Shown here one piece after another: positions 1 to 6,173 of a stretch of 6,950 nt of DNA. Made by a program: the position numbers and the translations under genes. The notes under the pieces were generated by a model. The model was given only the letters and a program-made list of their open reading frames with translations. It made no database searches and was not told the DNA's origin. Each line of letters opens with the position of its first letter. Position 1 is the stretch's first letter. Source of the stretch: Pseudomonadota bacterium (GTDB lineage Bacteria > Pseudomonadota > Gammaproteobacteria > Burkholderiales > Burkholderiaceae_C). The stretch covers positions 1 through 6,950 of the forward strand of contig JAEYRT010000040.1 of the NCBI GenBank assembly GCA_023435325.1, read 5' to 3'.

Positions 1-136
1 ACCCTATATACGGAAAGCGATATGAGCAGGGGGAATAGAGCCATGCCTTGCACACGAACCTCAACACCCTGCTAGCAACCTCAACAAGCACGGCCCAATG
101 CCCATGCACAGGCGGAGAATGGAATAATCGCCGCCC
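1..136. other. Upstream region of map, no gene seen
   Basis: No convincing coding region is visible here. A 10-bp direct repeat, AACCTCAACA, occurs at 57-66 and 77-86, exactly 20 bp apart. An ATG at 119 is in frame with map but is followed by TAA at 125-127, so map cannot extend upstream through it. A weak purine-rich stretch (GGAGAATGGA, 114-123) lies 13 nt before the map start. I found no promoter with good -35 and -10 boxes on either strand. In E. coli the rpsB gene lies divergently upstream of map, so a promoter reading leftwards is possible, but the sequence here does not establish it. Confidence 0.5.
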
Positions 137-952
137 ATGAGCATCACTATCAAATCCCCCGAAGACATCGAGCGCATGCGCGAAGCAGGCCGCTTGGCTT
201 CGGAAGTGCTGGACTACATCACCCCCCACATCAAGCCCGGCATCACCACCGCCGAAATCGACCGCCTGGGCGCGGAATGCATGGCCCGGCAGGGCACGAA
301 GTCGGCCACCATTGGCTACCAGCCACCAGGTTACCCGCCCTATCCCGGCCACCTGTGCACTTCGCCCAACCATGTGGTGTGCCATGGCATTCCCAATGAC
401 AAGCCGCTGAAAAAGGGCGACATCGTGAATGTGGACGTGACCGTGATCACCCAGGACGGCTGGTACGGTGACAACAGCCGCATGTTCATGATTGGTGAAG
501 GCACCATCGCTGGCAAGCGTCTGTCCAAACTGACCTTTGAAGCCATGTGGCTGGGCATCCAGCAGGTCAAGCCCGGCGCGACACTGGGTGACATTGGCCA
601 TGCCATCCAGACCTACGCCGAAAAGCACAATCTGTCGGTGGTGCGCGAATACTGCGGCCACGGCATTGGCCAGAAGTTCCACGAAGAGCCCCAGGTGCTG
701 CATTACGGCAAGCCCGGCACGGGCACCGTGCTGGAAGAAGGCATGGTCTTCACTATCGAGCCCATGCTCAATCTGGGCAAGCGCGAGGTCAAGGAGCTGG
801 GTCAGGACGGCTGGACCATCATCACCAAGGACCGCAGCCTGTCCGCCCAGTGGGAGCTGATGCTGGCGGTGACCAAGACCGGTTACGACATCCTGACCTG
901 GTCGGAAGGCTCTCCCACACCGCCCGACTTCATCACAGGCATTCGCACCTGA
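137..952 (+). CDS. map: Methionine aminopeptidase, type I
   Basis: This cytoplasmic metalloenzyme removes the initiator methionine from nascent proteins when the second residue is small. The protein has 271 residues, close to E. coli MetAP (264). It has no N-terminal zinc-finger extension, so it is type Ia-like. All expected active-site residues can be placed by motif: His83 in VCHGIP, metal ligands Asp100 (NVDVTV), Asp112 (YGDNSR), His175 (CGHGIG), Glu208 (TIEPM) and Glu240 (AQWE), plus His182 in FHEEPQVLHY. The start at 137 is preferred because the N-terminus MSITIKSPEDIERMR matches the family start and an in-frame stop lies just upstream (125-127). The ribosome binding site is weak or distant (GGAGAATGGA, 114-123). 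One oddity: Glu240 is followed by Leu-Met, where E. coli has His-Thr. A strong terminator follows, so map appears to be transcribed separately from glnD, although the map-glnD gene order itself is a common proteobacterial arrangement. Confidence 0.97.
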   Translation: MSITIKSPEDIERMREAGRLASEVLDYITPHIKPGITTAEIDRLGAECMARQGTKSATIGYQPPGYPPYPGHLCTSPNHVVCHGIPNDKPLKKGDIVNVDVTVITQDGWYGDNSRMFMIGEGTIAGKRLSKLTFEAMWLGIQQVKPGATLGDIGHAIQTYAEKHNLSVVREYCGHGIGQKFHEEPQVLHYGKPGTGTVLEEGMVFTIEPMLNLGKREVKELGQDGWTIITKDRSLSAQWELMLAVTKTGYDILTWSEGSPTPPDFITGIRT

Positions 953-972
953 ACGCGCCTGCGCAGCCGTCC

Positions 973-1011
973 AAAAAGCAAGCAGCCCTGCGAAAGCAGG
1001 CTGCTTTTTTT
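973..1011 (+). terminator. Rho-independent terminator after map
   Basis: The stem is AGCAGCCCTGC (981-991) with GCAGGCTGCT (996-1005), closed by a GAAA tetraloop (992-995), with a single bulged C in the left arm. A run of seven T (1005-1011) follows directly. An A-run (973-977) before the stem could give partial activity on the other strand. It begins about 20 nt after the map stop codon, as expected for the end of the map transcript. Confidence 0.9.
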
Positions 1012-1109
1012 ACGTGGGCAAGTGCTTGTTTTTGGTGCAGACTCCAAATGCTGCGCACATTTCTTGCTTGTGCCGGACAGTGGTTTTGTTTGAGAAAGAA
1101 AAGGCGTTC
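1012..1109 (+). other. Leader/promoter region of glnD
   Basis: This 98-bp stretch lies between the map terminator and the chosen glnD start, and so should hold the glnD promoter. The reading frame of glnD is open back to a GTG at 1014, but the translation of 1014-1109 does not look like a conserved GlnD N-terminus. A purine-rich ribosome binding site candidate, AAAAGGCG (1099-1106), lies just before the ATG at 1110. A short palindrome, CAAG-TG-CTTG (1019-1028), is present. I could not identify a good sigma-70 pair or a sigma-54 GG-N10-GC element. Confidence 0.45.
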
Positions 1110-3701
1110 ATGAATTCCGACATCGGCTCCCTGCGTACGGCGTATCGCAATGAAAAAGCAGCCATCAGTGGTGGCCTGCGTACCCCTGCCAGCAGCGCAC
1201 GTGGAATTCGCCAGGTGCTGCAGCGCCTGTCCAAACTCACGGACAAACACCTGGGCGCCATCCGTCAGGCTTGTGGTCTGTCGCAGGAGATCTGCCTGAT
1301 CGCCGTGGGGGGCTATGGCCGCGAACAGCTGTTCCCGGCTTCCGATGTCGATGTCCTGCTGCTCCTGCCCGGGGCAACCACCGACGAACACGCACAGTGG
1401 CGCGAAGATCTGGAGCGCTTTATCAGTGCCTGCTGGGACGCGGGCCTGGAAATCGGCTCCAGCGTGCGCACCGTGGCGGAATGTGTGGCGGAAGCCAGCC
1501 AGGACGTGACCATCCAGACGTCTCTTTTGGAAGCGCGGCTGATTGATGGTGATGCCGCCTTGTTTGCCCACTTTCAGCAGCAATTTCGCGCGGCCCTGAA
1601 CCCCAAGGCTTTTTTCACCGCCAAGACCCTGGAGCTGCGCCAGCGCCACATCAAGCACGAAGGCACACCCTATTCGCTGGAACCCAACTGCAAGGAATCT
1701 CCCGGCGGCCTGCGCGATCTGCACACGATTTTGTGGGTGGCCCAGGCCGCCGGACTGGGCAAGACCTGGCGTGGCCTGGCTGCATCGGGCATTGCCACGG
1801 ACTTCGAGGCCACGCAACTGGAGCGCAACGAGGCCACGCTCAGCCTCATCCGCGCCAAGCTGCACGCCATTTCCGGACGCCATGAAGACCGCCTGATTTT
1901 TGATCTGCAAACGGCAGTGGCCGAATCGTTCGGCATCCAGAGCCACACCCCCGTGGGCGAAACCATGCCGGTGCGCGCCAGTGAGGTGCTGATGCGCCGC
2001 TACTACTGGGCAGCCAAGGCGGTGATGCAGCTGCAGCAGATCCTGCTGCTCAACATCGAAGCGCACCTCTACCCCCACAACGCCGAACTCAAATACATCG
2101 ACGAGCGTTTTTTCGACAAGGACGGTCTGGTGGAAGTGTCCAGCGACGATCTCTACCAGAAGGACCCGCAGGCCATTTTGGCCACCTTCCTGACCTACCA
2201 GCGCTCCCCCGGGCTGCGGGACCTGTCGGCACGCACACTGCGTGCGCTGTACAGTGCGCGCGACCAGATGGACAGCAGCTTCCGCCAGGACCCGGTGAAC
2301 CGCCAGACCTTCATGCAGATCCTGCAGGAGCCCCAGGGGCAAACCCATGCATTTCGCCTGATGAATGCCACCTCGGTGCTGGGGCGGTATTTGTGGTCGT
2401 TTCGCCGCATTGTGGGTCAGATGCAGCACGACCTGTTTCACGTCTACACCGTGGACCAGCACACACTGATGGTGCTGCGCAACATGCGTCGCTTCTTCAT
2501 GGCCGAGCATGCGCATGAGTACCCGCTGTGCTCCCAGCTGGCCAGCGGCTGGAACAAGCCCTGGCTGCTGTATCTGGCTGCGCTGTTTCACGATATCGGC
2601 AAGGGGCGCGGCGGCGACCATTCGGATATCGGCGACATCGAAGTGCGCCGCTTTGCACGCCAGCATGAGATGGATGCGGACGATGCAGAGCTGGTGGAGT
2701 TTCTGGTGCGCGAGCACCTGTGCATGAGCACCGTGGCGCAAAAGCAGGACACGTCAGACCCCGATGTGATCCGCGCCTTTGCAGCGCGTGTGGGCAATGA
2801 GCGCCGCCTGACCGCGCTGTACCTGCTGACGGTGGCCGATATCCGCGGCACCAGCCCCAAGGTCTGGAACGCCTGGAAAGGCAAGCTGCTGGAGGATCTG
2901 TTTCACAACACCATCCGGGTGCTGGGCGGCCGTGCGCCCGATGCACAGTCGCTGGTCGAGGCACGCAAGCGCGACGCCCTGGTGCAACTGGCCTTGTCCG
3001 CCCAGCCGCATGAATCGCACAAGCCGCTGTGGGAGACGCTGAGCGTGAGCTACTTCATGCGCCACGACCCCTCAGACATTGCCTGGCACACGCGCCAGCT
3101 CTCGCGCCATGTGGGCAGCGCCACACCCATCGTGCGTGCCCGCCAGTCGCTGGCGGGCGAAGGCGTGCAGGTGCTGGTCTATGCCCCGGACCAGGCTGAC
3201 CTGTTCGCCCGCATCTGCGGCTATTTTGACAACGCGGGGCTGACCGTGGTGGACGCCCGCATCCACACCGCACGCAATGGCTATGCGCTGGACACATTCC
3301 AGATTGCGTCGGAGCAATTGCACATGCACTACCGGGAGCTGACCACGCTGATCGAAAACGGTTTGCCCCAGGCCATTCAAAGCAAGGAGCCGTTGCCCGA
3401 ACCGATCAAGCGACGCCTGTCACGCCGCGTGCGCAGTTTCCCCATGGTGCCGCGTGTCTCGCTCACACCTGACGAAAAGGCGCAGAACTGGTTGCTCAAC
3501 ATCTCCGCCAGTGACCGTGCAGGATTGCTGTATTCCGTGGCCCGCCTTCTGACCAGCCATGGCCTGAGCGTGCAGCTGGCCAAGGTTTCCACCCTGGGCG
3601 AGCGCGTGGAAGACAGCTTTCTGGTGCAAGGTGCCAGCCTTAATCACACAGCCAAGCAGCTGCAGATCGAAACACAGCTGGTGCAGATGCTGTCGGAATA
3701 A
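1110..3701 (+). CDS. glnD: Bifunctional [protein-PII] uridylyltransferase / uridylyl-removing enzyme
   Basis: GlnD is the cytoplasmic sensor of glutamine. When glutamine is low it transfers UMP to PII proteins (GlnB, GlnK), and when glutamine is high it removes it. This controls glutamine synthetase adenylylation and the NtrB/NtrC system. The product has 863 residues (E. coli 890) with the full domain order. The nucleotidyltransferase domain carries GGYGR at 67-71 and the catalytic Asp79-Val-Asp81. The linker helical region carries LEPNCKESPGGLRDLHT at about 190-206. The HD hydrolase domain has His451, His494-Asp495 (FHDIGKGRGGDHS) and Asp577 (TVADIRG). Two C-terminal ACT domains lie at about 686-765 (VLVYAPDQADLFARI) and 794-861 (LNISASDRAGLLYSVARLL) and would bind glutamine. 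The frame opens at GTG 1014, but ATG 1110 is chosen because AAAAGGCG lies at ribosome-binding distance and the MNSDIGSLR start gives a normal length. All catalytic motifs are intact, so both activities are expected. Confidence 0.96.
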   Translation: MNSDIGSLRTAYRNEKAAISGGLRTPASSARGIRQVLQRLSKLTDKHLGAIRQACGLSQEICLIAVGGYGREQLFPASDVDVLLLLPGATTDEHAQWREDLERFISACWDAGLEIGSSVRTVAECVAEASQDVTIQTSLLEARLIDGDAALFAHFQQQFRAALNPKAFFTAKTLELRQRHIKHEGTPYSLEPNCKESPGGLRDLHTILWVAQAAGLGKTWRGLAASGIATDFEATQLERNEATLSLIRAKLHAISGRHEDRLIFDLQTAVAESFGIQSHTPVGETMPVRASEVLMRRYYWAAKAVMQLQQILLLNIEAHLYPHNAELKYIDERFFDKDGLVEVSSDDLYQKDPQAILATFLTYQRSPGLRDLSARTLRALYSARDQMDSSFRQDPVNRQTFMQILQEPQGQTHAFRLMNATSVLGRYLWSFRRIVGQMQHDLFHVYTVDQHTLMVLRNMRRFFMAEHAHEYPLCSQLASGWNKPWLLYLAALFHDIGKGRGGDHSDIGDIEVRRFARQHEMDADDAELVEFLVREHLCMSTVAQKQDTSDPDVIRAFAARVGNERRLTALYLLTVADIRGTSPKVWNAWKGKLLEDLFHNTIRVLGGRAPDAQSLVEARKRDALVQLALSAQPHESHKPLWETLSVSYFMRHDPSDIAWHTRQLSRHVGSATPIVRARQSLAGEGVQVLVYAPDQADLFARICGYFDNAGLTVVDARIHTARNGYALDTFQIASEQLHMHYRELTTLIENGLPQAIQSKEPLPEPIKRRLSRRVRSFPMVPRVSLTPDEKAQNWLLNISASDRAGLLYSVARLLTSHGLSVQLAKVSTLGERVEDSFLVQGASLNHTAKQLQIETQLVQMLSE

Positions 3702-3708
3702 CAGCAAT

Positions 3709-3805
3709 AAAAAATAGCAGCTTGCGCTTACTACACAAGCACTTCAGATATAAAAGTATTTGAAGTGCTTGTCAGACTAGCGCAAGCTGCTACTTTTTTA
3801 TTTTT
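3709..3805. repeat. Two-tier palindromic intergenic element (Comamonadaceae-type repeat)
   Basis: The outer arms TAGCAGCTTGCGCT (3715-3728) and AGCGCAAGCTGCTA (3779-3792) are a perfect 14-bp inverted repeat. They are flanked by an A-run (3709-3714) and a T-rich run (3794-3805) that extend the pairing. The inner arms ACAAGCACTTCA (3735-3746) and TGAAGTGCTTGT (3761-3772) are a perfect 12-bp inverted repeat. Five further weaker pairs (3747-3751 with 3756-3760) close on an AAAA loop. A symmetric 6+6-nt unpaired segment (3729-3734 and 3773-3778) separates the two stems. From memory, AATAGCAGCTTGCGCT-like palindromes are scattered between genes in Comamonas, Acidovorax and relatives, so this is probably a family-wide interspersed repeat. 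That identification is recollection, not a search result. Confidence 0.8.
3709..3805. terminator. Probable bidirectional terminator between glnD and slyX
   Basis: The long hairpin sits exactly between two convergent genes, starting 8 nt after the glnD stop and ending 7 nt before the slyX stop. Reading rightwards, the stem is followed by TTTTTTATTTTT (3794-3805). Reading leftwards, the A-run at 3709-3714 supplies a U-tract. This is the expected design for terminating transcription from both sides. Confidence 0.75.
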
Positions 3806-3811
3806 ACCGAC

Positions 3812-4048
3812 TCAATAGTGCGGCGGCAATTCGTCACGCAGGCTGCCGGGTACAGCGCCGCCACCTTCAGGCACCTGCTGGCGCAACTGCCGCACCTCGT
3901 TGATCAGCGCATCGATTTGCTGTTGCTGCCGGTAGATCGTCAGGTTCAGCTGCTCCAGCAGGTCATCGGTGTAGCTGGCTTTCACTTCCAGATCCATCAG
4001 GCGCGTTTCCAGCATTTCCAGCGTTTGCTGTGTTTGAACGTCGCTCAT
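3812..4048 (-). CDS. slyX: SlyX family protein
   Basis: This small, 78-residue, presumably cytoplasmic protein of the SlyX family has no established biochemical function. The name comes from its position next to slyD in enterobacteria. Family signatures are clear: a heptad-patterned coiled-coil segment over about residues 8-58, the core LNLTIYRQQQQID (34-46), and the C-terminal LPPHY (74-78). There is no signal peptide or membrane segment. The start codon (4048-4046 on the minus strand) is 3 nt after the stop codon of the aminotransferase gene, with no strong ribosome binding site of its own. Translation may therefore be coupled to the upstream gene, and the two probably form an operon. The gene ends against the palindromic element that likely terminates the transcript. 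Confidence 0.92.
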   Translation of the reverse strand: MSDVQTQQTLEMLETRLMDLEVKASYTDDLLEQLNLTIYRQQQQIDALINEVRQLRQQVPEGGGAVPGSLRDELPPHY

Positions 4049-4051
4049 GGC

Positions 4052-5245
4052 TTATTGCATGGCTTTCGCCAGACGTGCCACGCCTTCGCGGATCTTGTCC
4101 TCATCCGCCGTGGCGAATGACAGGCGCAGCGTGGAGGCATCGGGGTTCTGGCTAAAGAACGGCGCACCGGGCACGAAGGCCACACCAGCCTCGATGGCCT
4201 TTTTGGCCAGCACGCTGGCGTCGGCCAGCTTGCCGCCATTGCCCGTGAGCTTGACCCACAGGAACAGGCCACCCTGCGGCTCGGTGAACGACACGGCATC
4301 GCCCAGCTCGCTGCGCAGCGCATCCATCATTGCCCTGGCGCGCGCAGCATAGACTTTGCGCATCTTGGCCAGCGTCGCCGGCATGTGACCGGCCAGCAGA
4401 TACTGCGCAGCCGTGGCCTGGGCAAAAGTGCTGGTGTGCGCATCGCTGAACTGCTTGCACATCACGGCATTGCCCAGCAGCTGCGCTGGCGCAATCAGCC
4501 AGCCAATGCGCAAACCAGGGCTGAGTACCTTGGACAGCGATCCGCAATGCGCCAGCCAGTCGCGGCTGCCCAGCACCTCGTGCGACAGGGCCAGCAGGCT
4601 GAGCGGTGGGGGCGCATCAAAATACAGATCGCCGTAAGGATCGTCTTCCACCACCAAGGTCTTGTACTGCACCGCCAGCTCCAGCACACGCTTGCGGCGC
4701 TCCAGGCTCAGGGTTGCCCCGCTGGGGTTGCCGAATGTGGGGATCAGGTACACGAGCTTGGGCTGGTGCTCGGCGATGAGTTGTTCCAATGCTTCAACGA
4801 TCACGCCATTGCCATCGACCGGAGCGCTGATGACTTCAGCGCCATACAGGCGAAAGCACTGGATGGTGGCAAGAAAGGTGGGGCCTTCCACGATCACCTT
4901 GTCACCGGGGCTGATCATGCACTTGGCCAGCAAATCCAGCGCCTGCTGGCTGCCGGTGGTGACGATCAGGTGATCTGCATACACATCCTTGGCGCCCTTG
5001 GTGGCCATGAAGGCCGCCAGTTGCTCGCGCAGCGGGCCGAAACCTTCGGTGGCGCCGTATTGCAGTGCCAGCCCGGGGTTCTCCATCAGCGCCTTGTCAG
5101 CCGCTTGCTTGATACCGTCCACATCAAACATGGCACTGTCGGGAAAACCACCCGCGAAGCTGATGATTCCTGGCTTGCCCAGCAGTTTGAAGAGTTCACG
5201 GATGGCAGAGGTTTCGACATGGTTCAGTCGGTCGGCAAATTGCAT
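4052..5245 (-). CDS. PLP-dependent aminotransferase, class I/II, fold type I
   Basis: This is a cytoplasmic enzyme that moves an amino group between an amino acid and a 2-oxo acid using pyridoxal phosphate. Numbered from the ATG at 5245 (397 residues), the cofactor-binding set is complete: Asn173 (FGNPSG), Asp201 and Tyr204 (EDDPYGDLYF), the Schiff-base Lys239 in GSLSKVLSPGLRIGW with Arg246, and a C-terminal Arg in TLRLSFA that would bind the substrate carboxylate. The sequence most resembles the LysN/2-aminoadipate aminotransferase and MocR-catalytic-domain group, but it lacks an N-terminal DNA-binding domain. The true substrate cannot be read from sequence; aromatic, branched-chain or aminoadipate are possible. 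The frame also opens at a TTG (5266-5264), but ATG 5245 is preferred because AAAAGGG lies 9 nt upstream and MQFADRLN fits the family start. It is the first gene of a two-gene operon with slyX. Confidence 0.9.
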   Translation of the reverse strand: MQFADRLNHVETSAIRELFKLLGKPGIISFAGGFPDSAMFDVDGIKQAADKALMENPGLALQYGATEGFGPLREQLAAFMATKGAKDVYADHLIVTTGSQQALDLLAKCMISPGDKVIVEGPTFLATIQCFRLYGAEVISAPVDGNGVIVEALEQLIAEHQPKLVYLIPTFGNPSGATLSLERRKRVLELAVQYKTLVVEDDPYGDLYFDAPPPLSLLALSHEVLGSRDWLAHCGSLSKVLSPGLRIGWLIAPAQLLGNAVMCKQFSDAHTSTFAQATAAQYLLAGHMPATLAKMRKVYAARARAMMDALRSELGDAVSFTEPQGGLFLWVKLTGNGGKLADASVLAKKAIEAGVAFVPGAPFFSQNPDASTLRLSFATADEDKIREGVARLAKAMQ

Positions 5246-5391
5246 ATGGACAAGCCCTTTTCGCAAGCAAACGGATACGAACCGCCTTCAGCGGCGGCAA
5301 CACGCTATTGTCATCCTTTTGGAAGCATTTCACTGTCAAAGGCGATGTGCAGCCGTTCTGCAAGACAATGCATGGCAATTGCACATCTGCC
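5246..5391. promoter_or_regulatory. Divergent intergenic region between the aminotransferase gene and nth
   Basis: Two divergent genes start on either side, so promoters for both should lie here. On the minus strand a perfect TTGACA (5339-5334) is present, but the best -10-like match, GACAAT (5312-5307), is 21 nt away, too far for a standard promoter. A small inverted repeat, CCGCC-TTCAGC-GGCGG (5282-5297), lies in the middle. The minus-strand ribosome binding site AAAAGGG lies at the left end, just before the ATG at 5245. No clear Shine-Dalgarno is visible before nth. Confidence 0.5.
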
Positions 5392-5394
5392 ATG
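5371..5394 (+). promoter_or_regulatory. Inverted repeat including the nth start codon
   Basis: CATGGCA (5371-5377) and TGCCATG (5388-5394) are perfectly complementary 7-bp arms with a 10-nt spacer, and the second arm contains the nth ATG. An 8-bp self-complementary GCAATTGC (5375-5382) overlaps it. In RNA this could form a hairpin hiding the start codon, and in DNA it could be a dimer binding site. Either role is inference. Confidence 0.4.
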
Positions 5395-6042
5395 AAAAAA
5401 AGCACCATCACCCCCTTCTTCGCCACCTTGCGCGAAGCCAATCCCTCACCGCAAACCGAGCTGGTCTACACCACCGTCTTTGAACTACTGACAGCCGTGC
5501 TGCTGTCTGCCCAGGCCACGGACGTGGGCGTCAACAAGGCCACACGCAAACTGTTTCCGGTCGCCAACACCCCGCAAGCCATCCTGGATCTGGGCCTTGA
5601 AGGGCTGGAGAGCTACATCAAGACCATCGGCCTGTATCGCAGCAAGGCCAGGCATCTGATGGAGACATGCCGCATCCTGGTGGAACGCCATGGCGGCAAA
5701 GTCCCCGATACACGCGAGGCGCTGGAGGCGCTGCCAGGCGTGGGCCGCAAGACCGCCAACGTGGTGCTCAATGTGGCCTTTGGCCAGCCCACCATGGCCG
5801 TGGACACTCATATCTTTCGCGTCAGCAACCGCACCGGCCTTGCCCCGGGCAACACGGTGCTGGAGGTCGAAAAACAGCTGCTCAAGCGCGTGCCGGCAGA
5901 GTTTGCCGTGGACTCCCACCACTGGTTGATTTTGCTGGGGCGCTACATCTGTCAGGCACGCAAGCCCAAGTGCTGGGAGTGTTTGGTGGCTGCGCAGTGC
6001 GACTACCAGCCCAAGACCGAAGCACCGGCCCAACGCAAATGA
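5392..6042 (+). CDS. nth: Endonuclease III (DNA glycosylase/AP lyase)
   Basis: Nth is a base-excision repair enzyme that removes oxidised pyrimidines such as thymine glycol from DNA and cleaves the abasic site by beta-elimination. The product has 216 residues. Numbered from ATG 5392, the key residues fall at the same numbers as in E. coli Nth: catalytic Lys120 in the helix-hairpin-helix LPGVGRKTANVVLN, catalytic Asp138 in AVDTHIFRV, and the [4Fe-4S] ligands Cys187, Cys194, Cys197 and Cys203 (C-x6-C-x2-C-x5-C). The N-terminal substrate-binding region ELLTAVLLSAQATD (31-44) is also conserved. The frame is open back to TTG 5308, with a further ATG at 5368, but these would add unconserved residues; the exact numbering match decides for 5392. 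No Shine-Dalgarno is visible, and an inverted repeat overlaps the start. The gene is followed by 131 bp without a convincing terminator. Confidence 0.96.
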   Translation: MKKSTITPFFATLREANPSPQTELVYTTVFELLTAVLLSAQATDVGVNKATRKLFPVANTPQAILDLGLEGLESYIKTIGLYRSKARHLMETCRILVERHGGKVPDTREALEALPGVGRKTANVVLNVAFGQPTMAVDTHIFRVSNRTGLAPGNTVLEVEKQLLKRVPAEFAVDSHHWLILLGRYICQARKPKCWECLVAAQCDYQPKTEAPAQRK

Positions 6043-6071
6043 CACGACCAGGTCACCTCCGGTTTTCTTGA

Positions 6072-6086
6072 CTTACATCCGATAAG
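6072..6086. promoter_or_regulatory. Possible LysR-type (T-N11-A) binding site upstream of the permease
   Basis: CTTA-N7-TAAG (6072-6086) is an interrupted palindrome with the T-N11-A spacing typical of LysR-type regulator boxes. It lies about 88 bp before the permease start. TTGAC also occurs twice, at 6068-6072 and 6089-6093, 21 bp apart, and AATA-AG-TATT (6101-6110) is another short palindrome. No standard sigma-70 pair with good spacing was found in 6043-6173. No regulator gene is visible within the window, so the assignment is tentative. Confidence 0.3.
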
Positions 6087-6160
6087 GATTGACGCAAAGC
6101 AATAAGTATTAACCCGGACTTCACTACATTGTCAGCGTTACCAACCAACATGGACAAAGT

Positions 6161-6167
6161 AAGGGAG
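6161..6167 (+). promoter_or_regulatory. Ribosome binding site of the permease gene
   Basis: AAGGGAG lies 6 nt before ATG 6174. It decides this start over an in-frame ATG at 6150, which has no such motif at the right distance. Confidence 0.85.
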
Positions 6168-6173
6168 CCCGAC

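Noticed and set aside
1023..1070. Sigma-54 promoter before glnD, suggested by TGGTGC
   Set aside because: No downstream GC element lies at the required GG-N10-GC spacing.
1014..1109. GTG start for glnD that would add 32 residues
   Set aside because: It begins 3 nt after the T-run of the map terminator, has no ribosome binding site, and the extra residues do not resemble a GlnD N-terminus. ATG 1110 is better supported.
933..2741. Long open frame of 602 codons on the minus strand, antisense to glnD
   Set aside because: It covers the map 3' end, the terminator and most of the conserved glnD coding sequence. Its translation is rich in His, Gln, Val and Ala without any recognisable domain, as expected for the antisense of a high-GC gene.
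5307..5339. Sigma-70 promoter for the aminotransferase gene built on TTGACA (5339-5334, minus strand)
   Set aside because: The -35 box is perfect, but there is no acceptable -10 box at 16-18 nt; the nearest GACAAT is 21 nt away.
5308..5391. Upstream TTG or ATG (5368) starts for nth
   Set aside because: Starting at 5392 places Lys120, Asp138 and the four cluster cysteines at exactly the E. coli numbers. The upstream residues look unconserved.
4385..5395. Open frame of 336 codons on the plus strand, opposite the aminotransferase gene
   Set aside because: The minus-strand frame has a complete PLP enzyme with all cofactor residues. The plus-strand translation shows no motif and overlaps the nth start.
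6043..6066. Intrinsic terminator after nth (GGTCACC followed by TTTT)
   Set aside because: The possible stem is only 3-4 bp and the T-run is four bases, too weak to call.
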